A DNA stretch of 53,038 nucleotides, from assembly GCA_903919125.1 (NCBI GenBank), contig CAIXGS010000001.1:1-53038 (forward strand), written 5' to 3'. This document shows, in pieces, positions 7,762 through 15,639 of the stretch. A program made the translations under genes and the position numbers. Every line of letters begins with the position of its first letter. Position 1 is the stretch's first letter. This DNA comes from an uncultured Spartobacteria bacterium. GTDB taxonomy: Bacteria; Verrucomicrobiota; Verrucomicrobiia; Chthoniobacterales; Chthoniobacteraceae. Below the pieces are notes generated by a model. It was not told the origin of the DNA and did not search any database. It saw only the letters and a program-made list of their open reading frames with translations.

Positions 7762-9471
7762 TTAGCCCCTGCTGAACCAGCCCTTTTTCTCTACTTGTTG
7801 AACCACAACTTGTTTGGAGCCGAGTTGTTCAAGGACAGTGTTCAGGCTGCGAATCCCTGAATCCAAGCTGGAGACAGTCTTCTGGGTCAATTCAAGCGAA
7901 GCGCTTATGGACTTTTCCACCCCCTCGGATAGGGCCGCGACTTTTTCGGCGAATAGCTTTACGGATTCTGCCTGCGCGGCTTTCACCGTCTGTTGATAGT
8001 CTTTGGAAACCGATTCAATTTTGGCCAGATGCTCGCCTAGACCAGCCACCGCCCGCTGGGTCGTTTCTGAAGAAGTTTTCAGGCTGGACTCCATTCCAGT
8101 CGAAAGCGCCCCAATCTTCTCCGCGAACTCCGTGAGGACAGTATTCTGGCCGTTTGCGATAGTTTCGTAAACGCCAGTGGAAGACTGTTCCAAATGGGTC
8201 AAACTCTCGGTAAAGTGCTGTAGAGCAGACTCCTGATGGTGCCGCACTAAGTCCATGTGTTCCTGTGCACGCACATCCAAGGCGCTCATCTGCTCAGCTA
8301 GGTGTTGAACTGCTGCCTGTTGGTATTGTTCATTGCGGCCTTCGAGATTGTCAGCGTAAGTTAACATTTTCTCCGAGAGGGTGTTTAAATGTGTTAAAAA
8401 CTCCTGCTGAGCCCCAGTGAGCGCATGGACAACCGCGTCCGCCACCGCACCTAAACTTTGTAAATCCGAGTCGGCATGCTCCTTTTTGGCGGCGGCTCCG
8501 TCCGCGAGTCGGGGGAGCAGCACTTCATTACAGTAGGCATCAATATCGTTGAGTGCCTCCTCCTCATGCTTGGCGAGCGAGTTGAGGGGGAAGTTCAAAA
8601 ATACGGCGAAAATTAACCCGAGCAAGGTGGCGTCGAAGGCCGTGCCTAGACCGCTGGTCACGTTGTTAATGGAGCCTACAATTTTGCTCACGTCTTCCAC
8701 GTTGGAAAAGCTCATGCCGCTGATGGCCCCTGAGAGACCTATCACGGTACCAATGAACCCTAGGAGCGGAATCGCCCAAAGAAATGCCCGCACCACAATG
8801 TAGCTGCCCATGATGCGGGAGCCGTCAATTGCGGACTGGCTGGCCATGAGCATGCTGACATCTGCTACATTCTGGCGCACCTCGAAAAATTCCAACGCTT
8901 TGCGCATTCGGTTCACCATGAGGCTATCCCGTAAGCGTTCTGGGAGGCCGTAGACGTGGTCGATGAAGGTGCTTACGTTGCCTGCGTTAATCTCATTGCC
9001 CAACGCTCGGGGGAGAACGTCCAGTAGCATGGCTCGCTTCTGGTGCTTGAGTTTGAGCATTTTAAGATACAAAATTGCCGCTGCCCACGCGAAGAAAAGC
9101 GTATTGGTAAAACTGACTTCGAAGTGTTTGTAAAACAAGTTTGCGAGAACTTCTCCCGTGGTGAACGCGCTGGAGACTTTGTCCGGCGGGGCCTTGAAAA
9201 AGTAGATAATCGCAAACCAGATGAGCGTGATTCCCATCCCGATCCCAAAGCTGTGCATCCCGTTGGGGTTGGTTGGATCCTGCTCTTTCCACACCAATCT
9301 GGTGGACCGCTCATGATGGGCGCCCTCCCCCGCCTCATTTTCGAGGTGATCCTCTTCAATGGCGTTTGGAATTTGGAGCCGAGTGTCACAGCCCGGGCAT
9401 TTGACGATCTGTCCGGCCATTTGGGGCTCGGCCATGAGCTGCATGGTACACGTGGGACAATTAAAGTTCAT
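7762..9471 (-). CDS. MotA/TolQ/ExbB-type proton channel with N-terminal zinc ribbon and long coiled-coil tail
   Basis: The 569-residue protein has an N-terminal zinc ribbon (C5xxC8 and C25xxC28), followed by about 40 polar residues. Four transmembrane helices lie near 75-93, 119-138, 227-250 and 277-299. The third carries the family signature PLLGFIGTVIGL and the fourth reads LGTAFDATLLGLIFAVF, both typical of the MotA/TolQ/ExbB channel domain. Residues about 300-569 are a Gln/Glu/Ser-rich cytoplasmic tail predicted to be coiled coil, ending in KKGWFSRG. Canonical ExbB and TolQ lack such a tail; tailed MotA-like subunits are known, for example, in ZorA of Zorya defence systems. It leads an operon with two ExbD-like genes. 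No Zorya effector genes are nearby, so the role is unassigned. Confidence 0.88.
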   Translation of the reverse strand: MNFNCPTCTMQLMAEPQMAGQIVKCPGCDTRLQIPNAIEEDHLENEAGEGAHHERSTRLVWKEQDPTNPNGMHSFGIGMGITLIWFAIIYFFKAPPDKVSSAFTTGEVLANLFYKHFEVSFTNTLFFAWAAAILYLKMLKLKHQKRAMLLDVLPRALGNEINAGNVSTFIDHVYGLPERLRDSLMVNRMRKALEFFEVRQNVADVSMLMASQSAIDGSRIMGSYIVVRAFLWAIPLLGFIGTVIGLSGAISGMSFSNVEDVSKIVGSINNVTSGLGTAFDATLLGLIFAVFLNFPLNSLAKHEEEALNDIDAYCNEVLLPRLADGAAAKKEHADSDLQSLGAVADAVVHALTGAQQEFLTHLNTLSEKMLTYADNLEGRNEQYQQAAVQHLAEQMSALDVRAQEHMDLVRHHQESALQHFTESLTHLEQSSTGVYETIANGQNTVLTEFAEKIGALSTGMESSLKTSSETTQRAVAGLGEHLAKIESVSKDYQQTVKAAQAESVKLFAEKVAALSEGVEKSISASLELTQKTVSSLDSGIRSLNTVLEQLGSKQVVVQQVEKKGWFSRG

Positions 9472-10018
9472 AGGGCGGTAGTGTGTTCTGGCAGGAAATT
9501 TCAGAGGACGAGGAAACTCCAGTTCTCAAACGTTTAAAACAGACCTTGCGCAGTGCGTTTTCAGAGGACGCTTTAGGTGCTATGAAACTCCAAGATGATC
9601 TCTGAGAGAAACTGCCCTAAGTATGAGAAGCTTCCGACGAAATAACGGCTGCGTGATTAACTCTTCTAAAGAGCCTGTTTTTAAAACGAGGGGGAACTGC
9701 GTACTCCGGAATTAGCTAGTTGAGCGATTAACTTAAAACAAGTTTAAAATCCATCACAAGCCCCGACTTCGGGTTGCCGCCAACAGTCGAAATGCTCACG
9801 CCGCGAAGACTCCTGAAAATAACCTATTTTAGACGCGAGTTCGTGAAATAGGGCTGCGGACATCGTGATCAAAAGAGCTTTGAAGTGTGGCGGGTGACGA
9901 AGCTGAATGCAGAAGGAGTTTCTTGATCTTTAACGATGGAAACACAAAAAAAATCCATGCTTGTTCACCTTTTGCTTGTCTGTATGCCACTCCAATAAGT
10001 TTGAATGAGTTCTTACTA
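9472..10018. other. Intergenic region, no gene seen
   Basis: This 547-nt stretch separates the divergent channel operon (minus) from phosphofructokinase (plus). It contains an 11-nt direct repeat, TTCAGAGGACG, at 9499-9509 and 9560-9570, each followed within about 20 nt by GAAACTCCA. It also holds two small hairpins (9661-9673 and 9762-9773). The open frame of phosphofructokinase continues upstream to a GTG at 9887, but 9887-10018 shows no family similarity and is treated here as untranslated leader. Confidence 0.45.
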
Positions 10019-11320
10019 ATGGAAACGAACATTCAAAACCTTGGCGAGTGCTCCTTCGTTTCCCCCCTGACTCATTCATCTTTCGAGGTGACCTTCCGCT
10101 CTGACTCCGAACGTGTTCTGTTTGACCATCTGCGTAATGAAGGTAGCCCGGCTACTTCTGGCGCGCAGAACAATAGCGAAATTGGCTTCGAACTCGCCGG
10201 TCCGAGGGAAAATCTCTTCTTTGATCCGAGTAAAACAACCGCCGCGGTAGTCACTTGCGGAGGGTTGTGTCCTGGGCTCAATGACATAGTGCGTGGCATC
10301 GTGACCCAGTGCCACACGCGGTACGGCGTGACTCGTACTTTTGGTTTCCGTTATGGGTATGAAGGGATGATTTCACGGTATGGTCTGACGCCAATGACTT
10401 TGCGTCCGGAATCCGTGTCGCAGATTCATAACTTCGGCGGCTCGATATTGGGAACTTCTCGCGGGCAGCAGGACATTGGGGAAATGGTGGATTTGCTCGA
10501 GGAGATGGACGTCGACATTTTGTTTGTGGTGGGTGGGGATGGCACATTGCGAGGCGCTTCTGCGTTGTCGGCTGAATGTAAGAGCCGCGGGTTGAGGAAG
10601 GCGGTGGTGGGGATTCCCAAGACTATCGACAACGACATCATGTATTTGGACAAGAGCTTCGGCTTTGAAACGGCGTTTGCGATGGCCGTTCAAGCGGTGC
10701 GCTCGGCTTATGTGGAGGCGACTGGAGCGATCAATGGGATTGGGTTGTTGAAGTTAATGGGGCGTGATTCTGGGTTCATCGCTTGTTACGCAGCTCTGGC
10801 GGGTAGCAATGTGGATTTCGTGCTGATTCCCGAGGTGCACTTCGAGCTGGAGGGTTCCGGCGGGCTCATAGAGGCGCTGCATTATCGGGTGGCAAAGCGG
10901 CGCAGCGCTGTGGTGGTCGTTTCCGAGGGAGCGGGGCAGCATCTCGTGCCGCATTCCAGCGCCACGGATGCCAGCGGTAACAAAGTTTATGGGGATATCG
11001 GGCTATTTTTACGCGACAAAATCACCCAGTCTTTCCGTCAGCGCAGAATCGCCTCGTCGGTAAAGTACATAGATCCGAGCTACATGATTCGCAGTGTTCC
11101 GGCTAATGCGCAGGACAACGTGTATTGTTCACAGTTAGCGCAGCACGCGGTTCATGCGGCCATGGCTGGGAAAACAGGGATGCTCGTGGGCCGCTGGCAC
11201 GGGGCATTCGTTCATTTGCCGCTGGACATGGTGACCAATGGGCGTCGCAAGGTGGATCCGCAGGGGGAATTATGGAATTCCGTGTTGGAAAGTACAGGGC
11301 AACCCGCGCGCCTTTACTAA
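10019..11320 (+). CDS. pfkA: ATP-dependent 6-phosphofructokinase (trypanosome/plant-like long form)
   Basis: The enzyme phosphorylates fructose 6-phosphate to the 1,6-bisphosphate in glycolysis. In the 433-residue reading from the ATG at 10019, visible motifs are TCGGLCPGLND (about 79-89), GGDGT (172-176), GIPKTIDND (198-206) and MGRDSGF (247-253). The Gly of GGDGT is what ATP-using enzymes carry where PPi-dependent ones have Asp. The Lys of PKTIDND is shared by PPi-dependent enzymes and by the long ATP-dependent group of trypanosomes, plants and spirochaetes. The Gly-plus-Lys combination therefore points to an ATP-dependent long-type enzyme. An in-frame GTG at 9887 would add 44 residues without similarity, so the ATG is preferred. 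The gene stands alone. Confidence 0.9.
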   Translation: METNIQNLGECSFVSPLTHSSFEVTFRSDSERVLFDHLRNEGSPATSGAQNNSEIGFELAGPRENLFFDPSKTTAAVVTCGGLCPGLNDIVRGIVTQCHTRYGVTRTFGFRYGYEGMISRYGLTPMTLRPESVSQIHNFGGSILGTSRGQQDIGEMVDLLEEMDVDILFVVGGDGTLRGASALSAECKSRGLRKAVVGIPKTIDNDIMYLDKSFGFETAFAMAVQAVRSAYVEATGAINGIGLLKLMGRDSGFIACYAALAGSNVDFVLIPEVHFELEGSGGLIEALHYRVAKRRSAVVVVSEGAGQHLVPHSSATDASGNKVYGDIGLFLRDKITQSFRQRRIASSVKYIDPSYMIRSVPANAQDNVYCSQLAQHAVHAAMAGKTGMLVGRWHGAFVHLPLDMVTNGRRKVDPQGELWNSVLESTGQPARLY

Positions 11321-11361
11321 CCCTAAGGGGCTGAATTTTTACGCGTAATCCTTAGCAATCT

Positions 11362-11994
11362 TCAAACGCAGGTATTGCGAGGGGGACAGCGCAGTGCGGC
11401 TATGGCCTCCATCACGGTGTTGCTCACCCGCTTGTATACGACGCGAGGATCGCCTTCGCAGTCTTTTGCCGTGAAGCGCAACACATCCCCCACTACCAGT
11501 GTTACAGGAGTGAAGCGCACAGATTTGGAGTTGCGTGGAAAGGCGTCGAAGGCGCCGAATATGCGCAAGGGAACGACTGGGGCAAGTGTTTTAGCGACAA
11601 CCATTCCTACCCCGGCCTGAGCGGGTTGCAGCTCACCGTCCGAAGTGCGTGTGCCTTCGGGGAAGATGACCGCCGCCTCTCCCTGCTTGACGACGCGGAT
11701 CATCGCTTTGAGTGCACCGATGTCCGAACCGGACTGGTCGTACGGGATGACATGGAGTGGCGGGAGCAGTCGCCCCAGCACTGGGACGTCGAAGAGGGAC
11801 TTGCGAGCGAGGTAACAAACCTCTCGATCGCACGCAATTCCCGCAAGCGGCGGATCAATGAAGCTTTGGTGGTTCATCGCCAGAAGCAGGCCGCCTTCCT
11901 TGGGAATGGCTTCGCGGTTGTAAACGCGGAAGTCAAAGCAAAGGTGCGCTACCGTTCGGGTGATGTAGTAGGTGGCTTGGTAGACGAGTCCCAT
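11362..11994 (-). CDS. plsC: 1-acyl-sn-glycerol-3-phosphate acyltransferase family protein
   Basis: A 210-residue PlsC-family acyltransferase that converts lysophosphatidic acid to phosphatidic acid at the inner membrane. The catalytic HX4D motif is present as H42-QSFI-D47 (AMNHQSFIDPP), and the second family block as FPEGTR (111-116). Length is normal for a short bacterial PlsC. The gene follows cmk after about 50 nt on the same strand and ends the tyrA-aroA-cmk-plsC cluster; cmk next to plsC is a recurrent bacterial arrangement. It converges on phosphofructokinase with about 40 nt between the stops. Confidence 0.9.
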   Translation of the reverse strand: MGLVYQATYYITRTVAHLCFDFRVYNREAIPKEGGLLLAMNHQSFIDPPLAGIACDREVCYLARKSLFDVPVLGRLLPPLHVIPYDQSGSDIGALKAMIRVVKQGEAAVIFPEGTRTSDGELQPAQAGVGMVVAKTLAPVVPLRIFGAFDAFPRNSKSVRFTPVTLVVGDVLRFTAKDCEGDPRVVYKRVSNTVMEAIAALRCPPRNTCV

Positions 11995-12044
11995 AATTCT
12001 GGGGCGTGTGTGAAAGAAAGCGAACTTGCCCTTTGGTGGTACGG

Positions 12045-12701
12045 TCAGGCGCTCGGTGGTCTGATTCCAGCAGCTTGCAGACGCGAAAAAATTTCGTCCA
12101 CGACTTCGTTTAAGCTCATGTGCGAAGTGTCTATGCGTTGCGCATCCGAGGCGATGAGTAGGGGCGACTCTTTCCGAGTTTTGTCCATCGCGTCGCGTTG
12201 GTTGACGGAATCCTCCAAACCTTGCCCAGCCCGGCGCGCTGCGCGAACTTCGGCGGAAGCGTCGACGTAAAACTTATAGGGAGTTTCGGGAAAAACGACG
12301 GTCCCGATGTCACGTCCTTCCATGACTAGCGGTTGGTTGAGGGCGCAGTCGCGCTGCAAGCTCACCAAGCGACGGCGTACTTCTTGCAGTGTGGCAATTT
12401 GCGAGACCGCGGCGTTGACTTCAGGACTGACCAGGGCGTCTGCGGGATCCTCGCCGTTGACGAGAAAGGAGGAAGAGCCGTCTCTCTTCACGCATTCGAA
12501 GGCGGCTTGCTGCATGAGGTGTTCCACGGCGGCGGCGTCTCCCACATCGACGCCGAGGCGTAGCGCGAGCCAAGTCACGGCGCGGTACATTGCTCCAGTG
12601 TTGACGTAGAGATAGCCGAGTCGTGAGGCGAGGGCCTTGGAGACGCTGCTTTTGCCTGAGGCCGCCGGACCGTCAATGGCGATGACTGTGTGATGTTGCA
12701 T
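12045..12701 (-). CDS. cmk: Cytidylate kinase
   Basis: The 218-residue product is a (d)CMP kinase. It has the P-loop GPAASGKSS (11-19) right after the first beta strand (IAID), the typical VNTGAMYRAVTWLA segment (about 34-47) of the NMP-binding region, and MEGRDIGTVVFPETPYKFY, a CMP kinase hallmark. It supplies CDP for nucleic acid and phospholipid synthesis. It starts 31 nt after aroA and is followed by plsC on the same strand, so it is likely part of one operon. The function call is secure. Confidence 0.95.
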   Translation of the reverse strand: MQHHTVIAIDGPAASGKSSVSKALASRLGYLYVNTGAMYRAVTWLALRLGVDVGDAAAVEHLMQQAAFECVKRDGSSSFLVNGEDPADALVSPEVNAAVSQIATLQEVRRRLVSLQRDCALNQPLVMEGRDIGTVVFPETPYKFYVDASAEVRAARRAGQGLEDSVNQRDAMDKTRKESPLLIASDAQRIDTSHMSLNEVVDEIFSRLQAAGIRPPSA

Positions 12702-12732
12702 GAACGATAAAAATCAGGAGCCGATGCGGGTG

Positions 12733-14073
12733 TTAAACTTCGATGGCCTCTTCAGGTTCTTGGCTGATTACCAGAGGGTCGGCTCCGAGGCGGTGTGCGA
12801 GTACCTTTTGAAGCACTTCATAGAAGCCGGGATACGAGGTGTTGACGCATTCGGTTCCTGTGATGACGGTCTCAGAGTCTGCGAAAAGTCCGGCGATGGC
12901 AAAGGCCATAGCAATTCGGTGATCGCCGAGGCTGTCCAATGTCGCTCCCTGAAGCGATTTGCGCCCTGTAATTTCGAGACCATCAGGATGCTCGACCACA
13001 TTCACTCCCATGGCTTTTAGGTGTGAGGCGATGGCTGCTAGGCGATCGGTTTCCTTGACGCGCAACTCTGCGGCATCGGCGATAATTGTCGTGCCCTCGG
13101 CCAGCGCCGCTGCCACCGCGAGGATGGGGAGTTCATCGATCACGTTGGGGATTTCCTTGCCCTCAATGCGGGTGGCCTTCAGCGCTGCACCCTCGATCTC
13201 CAGCGTGCCGATGGGTTCTCCCAGATTGCTGTGCTCAAATTCGCGCACACGCGCCCCCATGCGGGTTAAAATTCCCAGCAACCCAGTGCGGCTCGGATTG
13301 AGGCCAACCTGCTTGAGGCGCAATCTCCACCCGGGCCGTACTGCCGCCGCCACAATCCAGAACGCAGCGCTGGAAATGTCGCCGGGGACGCGGAAATCGC
13401 GGGGCTGGGGCCGCTGACCGCCCTCGACACTGGCCCGCAATCCGCTCCTTTTCACTGAGATGCCGAAGTATTCGAACATACGTTCCGTGTGATCGCGGCT
13501 GAGGTTCGGTTCGCTGACGGAGGTGGAGCCCTCCGCGAAGAGGCCCGCTAGCAGGATTGCGCTTTTCACTTGGGCGCTTGCCACTGGGGAGACGTAATCG
13601 ATGGCTTTGAGTGAACCGCCGTGCACCTTCAGGGGCGGACGGTCCGGGCGGGTTTCCGCTTCGATGTGGGCACCCATTCGAGCGAGCGGTTCGATGACGC
13701 GCTTCATCGGGCGCTTCGAGAGCGAGGCGTCGCCCACGAGACGGCTTTCAAAGGGCTGCGCGGCGAGTAAACCGGAGAGCAGGCGCATGGTGGTGCCCGA
13801 ATTGCCGCAGTCCAAGTCTCCGGCTGGGGCGTGAAATTTGCCGCTGGTTCCGTGGATGACTAGCGTCGTGGGGGCCAGACGCTCTATGTTTACACCAAGG
13901 GCGCGAAAGGCTTCCATCGTGGATAGGCAATCTTCGCCGGGAAGAAATCCACGTATGACGCAAGAACCTTGCGCAAGAGAGGCGAGCATCACAGCGCGAT
14001 GGGAAATGCTTTTGTCCCCCGGAACTTCTAGTTCGCAGTGGAGGGTTTGAGCTTTGTGTATGTGCCAATCCAT
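12733..14073 (-). CDS. aroA: 3-phosphoshikimate 1-carboxyvinyltransferase (EPSP synthase)
   Basis: The 446-residue enzyme transfers enolpyruvate from PEP to shikimate 3-phosphate, the sixth step of the shikimate pathway. Visible motifs are the substrate-binding PGDKSISHRAVML (about 18-30, Lys21), GNSGTTMRLLSG (90-101), and KRPMKR (120-125). Near the C-terminus come LRVKETDRLAA (shikimate-site Lys-Glu) and DHRIAMAFAIAGL. The SGTTMRLLSG block is closer to class II than to class I (E. coli-like) enzymes, a comparison made from memory. The gene lies 36 nt after tyrA and 31 nt before cmk, giving an aromatic amino acid cluster. Confidence 0.95.
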   Translation of the reverse strand: MDWHIHKAQTLHCELEVPGDKSISHRAVMLASLAQGSCVIRGFLPGEDCLSTMEAFRALGVNIERLAPTTLVIHGTSGKFHAPAGDLDCGNSGTTMRLLSGLLAAQPFESRLVGDASLSKRPMKRVIEPLARMGAHIEAETRPDRPPLKVHGGSLKAIDYVSPVASAQVKSAILLAGLFAEGSTSVSEPNLSRDHTERMFEYFGISVKRSGLRASVEGGQRPQPRDFRVPGDISSAAFWIVAAAVRPGWRLRLKQVGLNPSRTGLLGILTRMGARVREFEHSNLGEPIGTLEIEGAALKATRIEGKEIPNVIDELPILAVAAALAEGTTIIADAAELRVKETDRLAAIASHLKAMGVNVVEHPDGLEITGRKSLQGATLDSLGDHRIAMAFAIAGLFADSETVITGTECVNTSYPGFYEVLQKVLAHRLGADPLVISQEPEEAIEV

Positions 14074-14109
14074 AAGGTAAAAAGGGGTATCTAGAAGTGT
14101 TGAGCGGGT

Positions 14110-14991
14110 TTACGCTTCTGCGTGTGGCTTGGCCGTACAGGGCTGCAGAACGTCGCGCTGGATTTTCGCTTCGGCCAGAAATTTTTCGAGGTGCATTTCT
14201 GAAGTCGAGCCGCCCGTTTCCAGCACAGATGCGGTGTGTTGTAAGATGTCAATCAGCGTGCGGAGGCTTCCGGCAACCGCAGCACGGTTACTTTGTAGAA
14301 TCTCCGACCACATTGCAGGCAAACCGGCTGCGACGCGTGTGGTATCTCGGAAGCCGGGTCCACAAAACTCGAAGGCTTCTGGGAGTATGCTGCTCACAGT
14401 GTTAACAAGTGCGGCGGCGGTTAAATGTGGCAGGTGGCTAATCAGCGCGCAGACTTCGTCGTGAACTGGCGGGGGCAGGGTGCGCAGTCGGCAGCCGAGT
14501 CTTTCCCAAAAGGCGCGTGCCAGGGACTCCGCTCGGGGATTGGTGACGCCTTCCTCAGGAGTGAGGATGCACACGGCGTTTTGGAACAAATCCGCCCTTG
14601 CGGCTGCGAGGCCCGCTTTTTCGGAGCCGGCCATGGGATGGCTCCCAATGAAAAGTGCCCGGTTTTTTAGAAGGGGGGTGAGGGCAGCGCACACGGGAGT
14701 TTTGACGCTACCGACGTCCGTGACCAAGGCGTCTGAAGCGAGAAAGGGAAGCAGTTCACGAACCAGTGGTTCCATGGCGCCCACAGGAACGCACAACAGC
14801 ACGAGGTTCGCTCCGGAAATCACTTTCGAGAGGGTGCTTGAGACGATGGGAGCGATGTCCAGCGCACGCGCTTGCTCGACTGCTTCAGGGCGCCGTGCCC
14901 AGAGGCGGATCTCTGTGTCCGGCGCGTTTCGCAACGCCAATGCCACGGAACCGCCTAGCAGCCCTGGACCTAAAATCGCGATGCGGTTCAT
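14110..14991 (-). CDS. tyrA: Prephenate dehydrogenase
   Basis: The 293-residue enzyme oxidatively decarboxylates prephenate (or arogenate) for tyrosine synthesis. The dinucleotide fold starts at once (GPGLLGG, 8-14), which makes the ATG at 14991 the natural start. The upstream extension of the open frame to 15189 is proline-rich and overlaps the preceding lipoprotein gene. Catalytic-region motifs are TDVGSVK (91-97) and GSHPMAGSEKAG (116-127, His118). There is no ACT regulatory domain. The start codon comes one base after the T tract of an intrinsic terminator, and the likely Shine-Dalgarno (GAGGG) lies in the hairpin's 3' arm. This suggests attenuation or translational control of the tyrA-aroA-cmk-plsC unit. 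Confidence 0.93.
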   Translation of the reverse strand: MNRIAILGPGLLGGSVALALRNAPDTEIRLWARRPEAVEQARALDIAPIVSSTLSKVISGANLVLLCVPVGAMEPLVRELLPFLASDALVTDVGSVKTPVCAALTPLLKNRALFIGSHPMAGSEKAGLAAARADLFQNAVCILTPEEGVTNPRAESLARAFWERLGCRLRTLPPPVHDEVCALISHLPHLTAAALVNTVSSILPEAFEFCGPGFRDTTRVAAGLPAMWSEILQSNRAAVAGSLRTLIDILQHTASVLETGGSTSEMHLEKFLAEAKIQRDVLQPCTAKPHAEA

Positions 14992-14992
14992 G

Positions 14993-15033
14993 AAAAAACC
15001 CTCGGCAGAGCGGAGTGCCCGCAGTGCCGAGGG
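14993..15033 (-). terminator. Strong intrinsic terminator/attenuator abutting the tyrA start codon
   Basis: Read on the minus strand, CCCTCGGCA pairs with TGCCGAGGG (9 bp; plus positions 15025-15033 and 14999-15007). A 2x2 internal loop, an inner GCGG/CCGC stem and a 5-nt loop complete the hairpin, and six Ts (14998-14993) follow. One C then separates the T tract from the tyrA ATG. It lies between the upstream lipoprotein gene and tyrA. The 3' arm contains GAGGG at 7-nt spacing from the ATG, so the fold would hide the ribosome-binding site as well as stop transcription. Confidence 0.8.
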
Positions 15034-15042
15034 AGTAAACTT

Positions 15043-15074
15043 GGGGTGGGTGAAAGGGGCGCGGGGTGGAGGGG
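15043..15074 (+). other. G-quadruplex-capable G-tract cluster (pyrimidine-rich on the transcribed side)
   Basis: Five runs of 3-4 Gs (15043-15046, 15048-15050, 15056-15059, 15063-15066, 15071-15074) with loops of 1-6 nt meet the usual G3+N1-7 quadruplex pattern on the plus strand. On the minus strand, which is the direction of the neighbouring genes, the RNA would be C-rich and G-poor, resembling a Rho-utilisation segment, directly before the tyrA terminator. Confidence 0.4.
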
Positions 15075-15083
15075 TGAACGCAA

Positions 15084-15545
15084 TTAGGGGACTAACATAA
15101 TTCGACCGGAAATCGGATCTTTGACTTCTGTGCCAGGAGGAATGCCGGTTGCATCGAGAATCTTGTTGTCGTAGGGGCTGCGGATCCAACCTGGTTTTCC
15201 GGGAACTTTTTTGGCGTACTCAGGGGCCGCAGCCTTTTTGGGCGGTTCCGGAGGGGGTTGCGGCGGGGGAGTGGGGGGCAAAGAAGGGGCGGGAGTGGGA
15301 GTCTGGGGCGGTTCGCCTGGAGGTCTGCGTGAGGCAGTGCCAAGGTCGCCGGGGGGCTGGAAGTCTTGTGGTGGCTCAGCGGCACTTTCCACTGGGGGGA
15401 GGTCTTCAGGAACCGAGGGACCGGTCGGAGGCCGGAAGCCTGCGCGTTTAGCGGGGATGTAATCGTCGTTTTGGGCGCATCCGATGAAGCCCACACAAAG
15501 GAGGAGCGCGAAACTGGGGGCTGCGATGCCAATTTTAAATTTCAT
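15084..15545 (-). CDS. Proline-rich lipoprotein, unknown function
   Basis: From the ATG at 15545 the product is 153 residues. A hydrophobic signal ends in a lipobox-like VGFIGC (Cys23), so a lipoprotein is likely. A Pro-rich linker (about 35-105, runs such as PPTPPPQPPPEPPKK) leads to a short C-terminal module with GWIRSPYDNKI and IPPGTEVKDPISGR. I recognise similar 'RSPY...PPGTEV..P.SG' endings from other verrucomicrobial lipoproteins, but no function is known. The open frame extends upstream to 15596, but that would put 17 residues before the signal peptide, so the internal ATG is preferred. It precedes tyrA on the same strand, separated by the strong terminator. Confidence 0.75.
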   Translation of the reverse strand: MKFKIGIAAPSFALLLCVGFIGCAQNDDYIPAKRAGFRPPTGPSVPEDLPPVESAAEPPQDFQPPGDLGTASRRPPGEPPQTPTPAPSLPPTPPPQPPPEPPKKAAAPEYAKKVPGKPGWIRSPYDNKILDATGIPPGTEVKDPISGRIMLVP

Positions 15546-15639
15546 CAAGGGTGATTCTAAACTATGAATGGCGCGTTGGGCAACCCTTGCTAACACACAA
15601 AAAACAGGCGCCCTTTCGTGGCCTTCAGGGGGTGCTCGG

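Noticed and set aside
5467-9471. Complete Zorya defence system
   Set aside because: The channel has a ZorA-like tail, but the B subunits lack a ZorB-type OmpA domain and no ZorC, ZorD or ZorE genes are adjacent.
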